Shown here in pieces: positions 1-5,474 of a DNA stretch of 5,717 nt; position 1 is the stretch's first letter, and each line of letters begins with the position of its first letter. The notes under the pieces were generated by a model that did not search any database, had not been told where the DNA came from, and was given only the letters and a program-made list of their open reading frames with translations. Source of the DNA: Anaerolineae bacterium (GTDB lineage Bacteria > Chloroflexota > Anaerolineae > B4-G1 > SLSP01); assembly GCA_021159805.1 (NCBI GenBank), contig JAGHDT010000322.1, forward strand, positions 1 to 5,717, in the 5' to 3' direction. The position numbers and the translations under genes were made by a program.

Positions 1-915
1 CAATACCGCGCTATGGCCGAAGTCCTCATAGCCCCGAGTCCAAAGCCGCAGGTCACCCCGTGGCGTGCTGGAGGTAAACCAGCCGTAGCCGACGCCAGTG
101 CCATCCGACGTGATGGTGTGCGCTCTAGTCACGAGATGCCAGCTTTCGGCGCTGAGGATGCGGTCTGACTGAAGGGTGCGGTACCATCGGTGGAGGTCCT
201 CCGCAGTGGCGTACATCCCGGTTGCACCCCGATAGCCCCAGTTGGGGCGCATGACGGCAGGTGGGCGGGCCGGATGGTTCAAGATCGCAGCCACAGTGGT
301 GCTCTCGGGCAGGCCCCAGAAGCCCGTGTGCGCAAGGCCGGCAGGCTCCAGGAAGACTTTGCGGACATAGCACTCATAGGGCATTCCGGCGGCGAGTTCT
401 ATGATCGCTGCAACCAGGGTGTAGGCGTCATTGCTGTAGCTGAATCCACTACCTGGTGGGTTCAGCAGCGGTTCACTGAGGATGGCTGCTATAGCTGCCT
501 CGCGGTCGGCGATGCCATCGGCGGCGTAATGTTGCCCAAGACCTGCCGTGTGGCTCAGGAGCTGATGAAGCGTAATGGGCGCTTTGTCAGGGGGCACAGC
601 GTCAAAGAAGCGTGTCAGTGGGGCATGGAGCGAGAGCACCCCCAGTTCGGTCAGCCTCAGCGCGGCGGCGGCCGCGAAGGTCTTAGAGATAGAGGCGATC
701 CAGAATGGCGTGTCAGGCGTCAGGGGCATGGACTGGTTAGCGTCAGCCCAACCGCATGTACGTTGGAGCACCACGCGTTCGCCCTGTGCTATCCGGGCGA
801 TACCGTTGAATCCAGAGGCCGCGGCAGCGCGCAAATGTGCCTCCAGGTGTGCGAGGTCGAGGGATGGCGCCAAGGTCTCGGCGTCGCGGGTGATTCGACT
901 GGGCTCGCGAGGCAT
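1..915 (-). CDS. Class C beta-lactamase-family serine hydrolase (partial, C-terminus outside window)
   Basis: The reading frame opens with ATG at 915 and stays open to base 1, giving 305 residues without a stop, so the C-terminus is outside the window. Seen: an S-I-S-K tetrad at residues 75-78 (preceded by PFWIA), which is the SxxK nucleophile motif, and Y160-S161-N162 inside GFSYSNDAY, which is the YxN motif. HQLLSHTAGL (117-126), GATGMYATAEDL and GYGWF also fit the beta-lactamase/transpeptidase fold of PF00144. Near the edge, GHSA (300-303) is where the family's third HxG/KTG motif may lie, here with Ala for Gly. No signal peptide is visible, so the protein is probably cytoplasmic. Family members include esterases, D-amino-acid peptidases and beta-lactamases, and the substrate cannot be named. 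The start is supported by a GAGGG Shine-Dalgarno 5 nt upstream and a promoter just before it. The family call is firm, the exact activity is not. Confidence 0.88.
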   Translation of the reverse strand, partial: MPREPSRITRDAETLAPSLDLAHLEAHLRAAAASGFNGIARIAQGERVVLQRTCGWADANQSMPLTPDTPFWIASISKTFAAAAALRLTELGVLSLHAPLTRFFDAVPPDKAPITLHQLLSHTAGLGQHYAADGIADREAAIAAILSEPLLNPPGSGFSYSNDAYTLVAAIIELAAGMPYECYVRKVFLEPAGLAHTGFWGLPESTTVAAILNHPARPPAVMRPNWGYRGATGMYATAEDLHRWYRTLQSDRILSAESWHLVTRAHTITSDGTGVGYGWFTSSTPRGDLRLWTRGYEDFGHSAVL

Positions 916-920
916 GCTGT

Positions 921-925
921 CCCTC
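921..925 (-). promoter_or_regulatory. Shine-Dalgarno site of the serine hydrolase
   Basis: GAGGG on the minus strand lies 5 nt before the ATG at 915-913. It fixes that ATG as the start. The next possible in-frame starts upstream are a TTG close to this site and a GTG near 948-946, and the GTG would lie before the predicted transcription start. Confidence 0.7.
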
Positions 926-950
926 AATCCATGGTTCTTGAGTCGCACGA

Positions 951-978
951 AGCATATGATAGAGAGACAGGGTGTCAA
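951..978 (-). promoter_or_regulatory. Sigma-70-type promoter for the leftward serine hydrolase
   Basis: On the minus strand there is a perfect -35 box TTGACA (978-973), a 16-nt spacer and a -10 box TATGCT (956-951, 4 of 6 matches). Transcription would start near 944, leaving a leader of about 29 nt that contains the GAGGG ribosome binding site. The -35 box sits in a patch of short inverted repeats (GGGT-GTCA-ACCC at 970-981, with flanking GACAG at 966-970 and CTGTC at 985-989), which could bind a regulator or be chance. Confidence 0.65.
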
Positions 979-1056
979 CCCCATCTGTCCCGCGACTTTT
1001 ATTCTGGGGCAGTACACGTCTCATCTCGTGCTTCTCTTTCAACGTTTGCCCGGCTA

Positions 1057-1065
1057 TGCTATACT
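1057..1065 (+). promoter_or_regulatory. Extended -10 promoter for the rightward chimera-DUF72 unit
   Basis: The bases TGC-TATACT form an extended -10 element: TG at 1057-1058, one base, then TATACT at 1060-1065 (5 of 6 matches to TATAAT). The -35 region at the right spacing (TTTCAA, 1037-1042) is poor, which is common when an extended -10 is present. Transcription would start near 1072, about 34 nt before the ATG at 1106, and the leader carries a strong GGAGGT. A second TATGCT overlaps at 1055-1060. Confidence 0.6.
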
Positions 1066-1092
1066 TTATTCAAACCATGTCCTCCTGATGAT

Positions 1093-1098
1093 GGAGGT
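1093..1098 (+). promoter_or_regulatory. Strong Shine-Dalgarno deciding the start of the chimera gene
   Basis: GGAGGT lies 7 nt before the ATG at 1106-1108. Two in-frame ATG codons further upstream (1088 and 1091) lack such a site, and using them would place the Shine-Dalgarno inside the coding sequence. Start at 1106 also gives a clean signal peptide. Confidence 0.75.
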
Positions 1099-1105
1099 GC
1101 CTTCC

Positions 1106-1456
1106 ATGTCGGGCATGCGCGTTGCCGTCATAGCTCTCACTGCGTGGGCGGTGTTAGCGTTGGTCTGTGCTCCAGCCGGCGCTGCCACGGTGGTCCGGGT
1201 TGGCGTCTACGATACACCTCCCTTGATCTTGCTGTCGGAGGACGGCATGCCTCGAGGGTTGGTGATTGATGTGCTGGAATATGTCGCGGCTCAAGAGGGT
1301 TGGACTATGCCTGTCATCATGTTGGCGGGGCATCCTATGGAGGCCCAGTTGAGGAGACTAGAAGCCGAGGCCGGGCTAGATGGATGGCTGTTGAAACCGC
1401 CTGATCTGCGTCAGCTGAGTGAGATGGTTGCGCAGGCGCTGCAACAAGAGGCATGA
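1106..1456 (+). pseudogene. Exported 116-residue remnant of a hybrid sensor kinase: binding-protein N-terminus joined in frame to a receiver-domain C-terminus
   Basis: Residues 1-26 are a typical Sec signal peptide: Arg5, a hydrophobic core of Val/Ala/Leu, then APAGA before the likely cut; Cys21 is not in a lipobox. Residues 28-67 (TVVRVGVYDTPPL, then DGMPRGLVIDVLEYVA and EGW) match the first part of an SBP_bac_3-type periplasmic sensor domain, as found at the front of bacterial hybrid histidine kinases. At about residue 68 the sequence changes to PVIMLAGHP (69-77), an alpha-helical stretch and DGWLLKPP (92-99), the beta4-to-alpha5 end of a receiver domain with its conserved Lys97-Pro98. Most of the sensor domain, the membrane segment, the kinase core and the receiver's phospho-accepting Asp are missing. 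Kinases of this layout usually have many hundreds of residues. I infer an internal in-frame deletion with promoter, ribosome site and stop intact. The remnant could still be translated and exported, but signalling activity is very unlikely. An alternative is that it is retained as a small exported protein or as a leader for the DUF72 gene. Confidence 0.72.
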
Positions 1457-1459
1457 GTG

Positions 1460-2188
1460 ATGGGTCTGCGGGTGGGTACCTCGGGCTGGGCCTATCGAGA
1501 TTGGCGGGGGACCTTCTACCCTCCTGGTCTGCGTCAATCGGCATGGTTCACGCACTATGCCGGGGTGTTCGACACGGTGGAGGTGAACTACACTTTCTAC
1601 CACCTGCCATCGGAGACGACGGTCGAGCGCTGGCGCAAGCAGGCCCCAGAGGGCTTCATCTATGCCCTCAAGGGCAGCCAGCAGATCACGCATCGGCTGC
1701 GGCTGGCCGATGTGGATGAGCCGCTGGACAGGTTTCTCACACGAGCGGCGTCTCTGGGCGATCGCCTGGGGCCAATCCTCTGGCAGTTTCCCCCTCGCTG
1801 GCCGGCCGACGCGGCTCGACTAGAGGCCTTCGCCGCCAAGCTCCCGTCGGATCTGGTCCATGCGTTTGAGTTCCGTGATCCCAGTTGGTTGACGTCGGAG
1901 ATTCGGCAGATCCTGGAGAAGCAGGGCCTGACTTTCTGCATCTTTGACATGCCGGGCCTGGCCTGTCCGAAGTGGGTCACGGCGGACGTGATCTATCTAC
2001 GTTTCCATGGGCATGGTCAGCGGTATGCTGGACGTTACGGGCGCGAAGCGTTGGAGCCATGGGCAGACCAGATCCGCCGGTGGGAGAAGCATGGGCACCT
2101 GGTTTACGCGTACTTCAACAACACCGCGCGTGGGCACGCAGTGGAGGATGCTCGTGAGCTTCATCGCTTGTGCCGAGCGGTGAGCTGA
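1460..2188 (+). CDS. DUF72 (YecE-like) family protein
   Basis: This 242-residue protein has the full set of DUF72 landmarks: GTSGWAYRDWRGTFYP at 6-21, VEVNYTFYHLP (40-50), an F-x-x-A-L-K segment (66-71), LGPILWQFPPRW (103-114), FEFRDPSW (136-143), YLRFHG (179-184) and the C-terminal VYAYFNN...GHAVEDAREL (215-234). The length is normal for the family, so it looks intact. The family is a TIM-barrel-like group found across bacteria and archaea. Its biochemical role is not established, and I do not assign one. The likely start is ATG 1460; GTG 1457, directly before it, is also in frame. AGAGG at 1447-1451 is a reasonable ribosome site 8 nt ahead. Only 3 nt separate it from the stop of the preceding chimera, so the two are co-transcribed and probably translationally coupled. 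It converges with hutI. Confidence 0.93.
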   Translation: MGLRVGTSGWAYRDWRGTFYPPGLRQSAWFTHYAGVFDTVEVNYTFYHLPSETTVERWRKQAPEGFIYALKGSQQITHRLRLADVDEPLDRFLTRAASLGDRLGPILWQFPPRWPADAARLEAFAAKLPSDLVHAFEFRDPSWLTSEIRQILEKQGLTFCIFDMPGLACPKWVTADVIYLRFHGHGQRYAGRYGREALEPWADQIRRWEKHGHLVYAYFNNTARGHAVEDARELHRLCRAVS

Positions 2189-2226
2189 ACGGCTGCTGAT
2201 AGGTTGGCGTGTTTGGGTGGCGGTAG

Positions 2227-2256
2227 CCCATGATCACTTATGGCTCTTGGCATGGG
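2227..2256. terminator. Weak hairpin between convergent genes (possible bidirectional terminator)
   Basis: CCCATG (2227-2232) pairs with CATGGG (2251-2256) around an 18-nt loop, 38 nt after the DUF72 stop. There is no T-run on either side, so a classical intrinsic terminator is not shown. It is listed because the 222-nt gap between the convergent DUF72 and hutI genes must stop transcription from both sides and this is the best stem in it. The rest of 2189-2410 shows no gene I can support. Confidence 0.22.
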
Positions 2257-2261
2257 ATGAT

Positions 2262-2276
2262 GAACTGTCACTGTTC
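2262..2276. repeat. 15-bp near-palindrome in the convergent intergenic gap
   Basis: GAACTGTCACTGTTC pairs at six of seven positions about its central C. It could form a short hairpin or be a protein site. It is not placed like an operator, since both flanking genes end here, and its GAAC-N7-GTTC spacing does not match the GAAC-N4-GTTC of Gram-positive-type LexA boxes. Confidence 0.35.
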
Positions 2277-2410
2277 GTGTTACTTCACCCCACCGGCGGC
2301 GATCTCCCGCTCATGCGATGTCCTGCCAGATCTTTCTACGGGGCTGTGTAAAGGAGATGGCGGCGAGGGGATCAGGAACGTATGTGACAACAGGCCTTTC
2401 TTGTGATGTG

Positions 2411-3622
2411 CTACGCTCCACTAAGCACACGGCCACGCTTGATCACAGTCGCAGAGGGATGATAGCCCAAAGTGTACACGAGTTCCACCGGCGATTCAGC
2501 ATCCCAGAGGACGAGGTCGGCGTCTTTGCCCGCTTCAATGGTGCCTATGCGGTCCAGCAGGCCGAGAGCGCGTGCGGCGTGGACGGTAGCGCCAGCCAAC
2601 GCTTCCTCGGGGGTGAGACCGAAAAGGACGCAAGCCATGTTGAGCGCTGTCAGGAGCGAAAAGCAGGGAGCCGTCCCGGGATTGCCGTCAGTCGCCACTG
2701 CCATGGGGACACTCTGTAGCCGTAGTGCTTCGACGGGAGGACGATGGGGCTCCCGCAAGACGTAGGCTGCAACCGGCAATAGGACGGCCGTCGTGCCGCC
2801 CGCTGCCAGGCGTGGCACGTCGGCTTCGTCCAGGTACTCCAGATGGCTGGCTGAGAGGGCTCCTAATCCGGCGGCCATGGCTGCTGCGCCCAGGCTGGTG
2901 TGTTGCTCAGCGTGAATGTGCAGCGGCAGGCCGTGGGCGCGGGCGGTGAGCAGCATGCGGCGTGCCTGCTCGGGCGCAAAAGCAAAGGTCTCACAGAACA
3001 CGTCGAAGCCATCCGCTCGCCCAACCACCTGCGGCAGGATCTCCTCACATATCTCGGTCACATAGACATTGGGTAGCGCGCGGTATTCGGGAGGGATGGT
3101 ATGGGCCAGGTAGGTCTTGATCAGCGTCTGCGGAGTGCTGGCGGAGAGCGTGTCGATCACGTCCAACATCTTCAACTCGTGTTCGGCGTTGAGGCCGTAG
3201 CCGGTCTTAATCTCCACCGTCGTCACGCCCTCACTCAGGAGGTTGCGCAGACGGGGACGGGCTGCAGCAGCCAGGGCCTCGACGGTAGCACTGCGGGTTG
3301 CACGCACCGTCGCCATGATACCACCACCGCGGCGCTCGATCTCGGCGTAGCTTTCGCCCGCAAGGCGCGCGGTAAATTCATCGGTCCGGTTGCCGCCGTA
3401 CACGAGATGGGTGTGACAGTCGATCAGGCCAGGGGTCAGGAGACGACCGCGGCCCGCAATCTCATGGCGTGCGCGCACGGCTGGCAGGCCTTCGGCGATA
3501 CCGACCCATTCAATGACGCCACGATCGGCGATGAGTGCGCCATGGGGGATCAGGTTGAAATGGCCTCGGACCATCGTGGCGATCACGACGTCGTGAATGA
3601 TCAGATCGACCCGGTCTGGCAT
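2411..3622 (-). CDS. hutI: Imidazolonepropionase (4-imidazolone-5-propanoate hydrolase)
   Basis: HutI is a cytoplasmic metal-dependent amidohydrolase that opens the ring of 4-imidazolone-5-propionate to N-formimino-L-glutamate, the third step of histidine breakdown. The 403-residue length is normal. Seen: LLTPGLIDCHTHLVYGG with the metal ligands His70 and His72, the glycine-rich RRGGGI, TTVEIKTGYGL (134-144), DVFCE (207-211), HIHAEQ with metal ligand His237 and Glu239, SHLEYL with His260, LLPVAAYVLRE, TDGNPGT with metal ligand Asp312, and ALAGATVHAARALGL. The C-terminus refolds into the small beta domain (GKDADLVLWD). Two motifs depart from the common form as I remember it. The TFLGAH loop reads TYLAH (170-174), one residue short before His174, and SADHL reads SASHL (257-261). 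The start ATG at 3622 has GGAGG 4 nt upstream. It lies 131 nt after ftcD on the same strand, possibly with its own promoter. Confidence 0.95.
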   Translation of the reverse strand: MPDRVDLIIHDVVIATMVRGHFNLIPHGALIADRGVIEWVGIAEGLPAVRARHEIAGRGRLLTPGLIDCHTHLVYGGNRTDEFTARLAGESYAEIERRGGGIMATVRATRSATVEALAAAARPRLRNLLSEGVTTVEIKTGYGLNAEHELKMLDVIDTLSASTPQTLIKTYLAHTIPPEYRALPNVYVTEICEEILPQVVGRADGFDVFCETFAFAPEQARRMLLTARAHGLPLHIHAEQHTSLGAAAMAAGLGALSASHLEYLDEADVPRLAAGGTTAVLLPVAAYVLREPHRPPVEALRLQSVPMAVATDGNPGTAPCFSLLTALNMACVLFGLTPEEALAGATVHAARALGLLDRIGTIEAGKDADLVLWDAESPVELVYTLGYHPSATVIKRGRVLSGA

Positions 3623-3626
3623 GGTT

Positions 3627-3631
3627 CCTCC
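3627..3631 (-). promoter_or_regulatory. Shine-Dalgarno site of hutI
   Basis: GGAGG on the minus strand, 4 nt before the ATG at 3622-3620, supports that start. The N-terminal residues VDLIIHDVVIATM then form the usual first beta strand of the amidohydrolase fold. Confidence 0.7.
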
Positions 3632-3666
3632 AGGGACTGTGTGGCTATGCTGCTCTTGAGAACAGG

Positions 3667-3709
3667 TTGCTCTTCGAGATGATTATCCCTCATGTGAGCA
3701 ACTCGCCAA
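3667..3709 (-). promoter_or_regulatory. Candidate internal promoter for hutI with an overlapping inverted repeat
   Basis: In the 131-nt gap between ftcD and hutI the minus strand reads TTGGCG (3709-3704, 4 of 6 to the -35 consensus), a 16-nt spacer, then GATAAT (3687-3682, 5 of 6 to the -10). Transcription would begin near 3675, giving a leader of about 53 nt. TTGCTC (3667-3672) and GAGCAA (3696-3701) form an inverted repeat that brackets the -10 box, and CTCA-TG-TGAG (3689-3698) is a smaller one. Such a layout could be a repressor site, but arms this short can arise by chance. No matching repressor gene is in the window. Confidence 0.4.
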
Positions 3710-3753
3710 GCGGCTGGTAGCGTGTGACGAGGACACACTGGAGTGAGATTGGC

Positions 3754-5451
3754 CTAGGGGTTCCGCATCCGCTGGCTCACCATGGCCAGGATTTTCTTCT
3801 CCCGGGTCTGTGCGTCGTGGAGAAGACGGCCACCCTCGGCGAGAGCTTCTTGCGCCACCGGATCGTCGGCGAGGCCGGCAGCATTGATCTGTACGTTGAG
3901 GTAGGCGCCTTGTACCGCTGTTCGGGCGCACAGCGCACCCACACCAGCATCGGACACGGCGTTGGGATTGCCATGCTCAGCCATAGCTGCCAGTACGTCT
4001 AGAGCTTGCAGCGCGGCACGCATGGTTTTCAGTGGGACCTCAATGGCGCGGTGCGTCGCGCGGACGATTGCCTGCCGCCGTGCTCTCTGTTCCTCTTCAG
4101 TAACCTTGGGGAGCCCGTACGCTGCCATGAGGTCCTGGAATGCCTGGGTGTCCTGGTCCACCAGCGCGATCAGCGTCTCCAGGCAGCGCCGGCCCCGGAC
4201 TGCCCAGTCCGAGAACTCCTCCCAGCGCTCATCCCACCCCCGTTTGTGAGCCGATCCATTGGCGACCATCGTGCCGAGGGCGGCGCCCAGCGCACCGACG
4301 GCTGCGGCAACTGATCCTCCCCCGGGCACGGGGGCTTCGGAAGCTACGTCATCGATGAAATCAGCCAGCGTGCGGGCCGGGAGCTGCGGCACCTCGCCCT
4401 CAATGCGGGCCACCGCATATTCAACCACACGCTCATCGGGATCAAACGGGCCGAACTCCTCCAGGCCCAGAGAACGGATGGCGATGTGCAGGATCGCCCG
4501 CTCCGGGATGCCAAGCGAACGCTGTTGCTGGCGCAGATAGTATTCGCCCGCGGCGCGCAGGACTGCCAGTGGTACCATGCCGATGATCTTTGAACCCGTC
4601 ACCCGCATGCCCCGTGCCCGAGCGCGCTCACGAACTGTCTCGAAGGCCACATGTAACGGTGTCGCCTTGAGATCGGTCAAGTTCATCGAGACCTGGCAGA
4701 TGCCATATTCTTCGACGTACCATCCTATTGCCTTCACGCCTTTGAGCAGGCCGGGGATGCGTACCGGTTCGCCATTGGCGTCACGCACGATCTCGCCGGT
4801 CAGGGGATTGCCCCTGCGTTTCACACGTCCGCGCTCGCGCACATCAAAAGCCACAGCGTTGGCGCGTCGCACCGAGGTGGTGTTCAGGTTTACGTTGTAG
4901 GCTACCAGGAACTCGCGTGCCCCAACGACCGTCGCGCCAGCGCGTGGATTGAACACGGCCGGTCCATAGTCGGGTTGCCACTCAGGGTCCTGCAGCTTGT
5001 TCGGCAACCCTTCGTATTCGCCAGCGCGTATGTTGGCAAGGTTCTTGCGCTCAGGGCGGGTCGCAGCGGCCTCGTAGCAATAGACTGGGATGCCCAGCTC
5101 CTCGCCCACCCGCCGCGCGAGCTTATGTGCGTAGGCAGCTGTCTCCTCCATGGAGATACCCGAGAGCGGGACCAGGGGGCATACGTCCGTTGCGCCGAGC
5201 CTGGGGTGCGTACCATGGTGCTGCCGCATGTCGATCAGCTCAGTGGCAGTCTTGATAGCGCGGAAGGCTGCTTCGATCACCGGTTCGGGCGCTCCAACAA
5301 AGGTGACTACGGTGCGATTCGCCGAGTCGCCCGGTGAGACATTGAGCACAGCCACGCCGTCCACCGAACGTATGGCGCCGACAATCTGGTCGACGACGTG
5401 TCTATCTCGTCCTTCGCTGAAGTTGGGCACACATTCGATGAGTGGCTTCAC
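3754..5451 (-). CDS. ftcD: Bifunctional glutamate formimidoyltransferase / formimidotetrahydrofolate cyclodeaminase
   Basis: This 565-residue cytoplasmic enzyme transfers the formimino group of N-formimino-glutamate to tetrahydrofolate, releasing glutamate, and then deaminates 5-formimino-THF to 5,10-methenyl-THF. Residues 1-180 are the N-terminal transferase domain (LIECVPNFSEGRD at 4-16; HHGTHPRLGATD at 78-89 with His82, the catalytic His in the mammalian enzyme; GIPVYCYE). Residues 181-325 are the second transferase domain (FLVAYNVNLNT, VKAIGWYVEEYG at 239-250, QVSMNLTD). Residues 360-560 are the all-helical cyclodeaminase domain (PVPGGGSVAAAVGALGAALG at 375-394; NPNAVSDAGVGA at 495-506). 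Separate proteins do these jobs in many bacteria; here they are fused, as in animals and various other bacteria. GSKIIG (286-291) has Lys where I expect Glu or Gln. The start is GTG 5451, because the family begins at this point and AGGAG lies 6 nt upstream; the ATG at 5508 would add 19 unrelated residues and overlap hutH. It is 23 nt after hutH. Confidence 0.95.
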   Translation of the reverse strand: MKPLIECVPNFSEGRDRHVVDQIVGAIRSVDGVAVLNVSPGDSANRTVVTFVGAPEPVIEAAFRAIKTATELIDMRQHHGTHPRLGATDVCPLVPLSGISMEETAAYAHKLARRVGEELGIPVYCYEAAATRPERKNLANIRAGEYEGLPNKLQDPEWQPDYGPAVFNPRAGATVVGAREFLVAYNVNLNTTSVRRANAVAFDVRERGRVKRRGNPLTGEIVRDANGEPVRIPGLLKGVKAIGWYVEEYGICQVSMNLTDLKATPLHVAFETVRERARARGMRVTGSKIIGMVPLAVLRAAGEYYLRQQQRSLGIPERAILHIAIRSLGLEEFGPFDPDERVVEYAVARIEGEVPQLPARTLADFIDDVASEAPVPGGGSVAAAVGALGAALGTMVANGSAHKRGWDERWEEFSDWAVRGRRCLETLIALVDQDTQAFQDLMAAYGLPKVTEEEQRARRQAIVRATHRAIEVPLKTMRAALQALDVLAAMAEHGNPNAVSDAGVGALCARTAVQGAYLNVQINAAGLADDPVAQEALAEGGRLLHDAQTREKKILAMVSQRMRNP

Positions 5452-5457
5452 AGTCGT

Positions 5458-5462
5458 CTCCT
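5458..5462 (-). promoter_or_regulatory. Shine-Dalgarno site that decides the GTG start of ftcD
   Basis: AGGAG on the minus strand is 6 nt before GTG 5451-5449. The site lies in the 23-nt gap after the hutH stop. It favours the GTG over the in-frame ATG at 5508, which would begin inside hutH and add residues foreign to the family. Confidence 0.8.
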
Positions 5463-5474
5463 GGTCCAATGATG

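Noticed and set aside
575..1105. N-terminal extension of the 1106-1456 gene back to an ATG at 575
   Set aside because: The extension is antisense to the serine hydrolase and passes through both promoters. The strong GGAGGT and signal peptide place the start at 1106.
190..1269. Long rightward open frame of 359 codons opposite the serine hydrolase
   Set aside because: It is the antisense shadow of the SxxK hydrolase gene and the promoter spacer. Its translation is Cys/His/Arg-rich with no family features, while the opposite strand shows ordered catalytic motifs.
2262..2276. LexA (SOS) box at GAACTGTCACTGTTC
   Set aside because: The gap between GAAC and GTTC is 7 nt instead of 4, and the site lies between two gene ends where no promoter is needed.
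2318..2719. Rightward open frame starting in the convergent gap
   Set aside because: Most of it is antisense to hutI, the start has no Shine-Dalgarno, and the product resembles nothing.
3101..3682. Rightward 193-codon open frame opposite hutI
   Set aside because: Shadow of hutI. No ribosome site or recognisable domain, and the coding signal is on the other strand.
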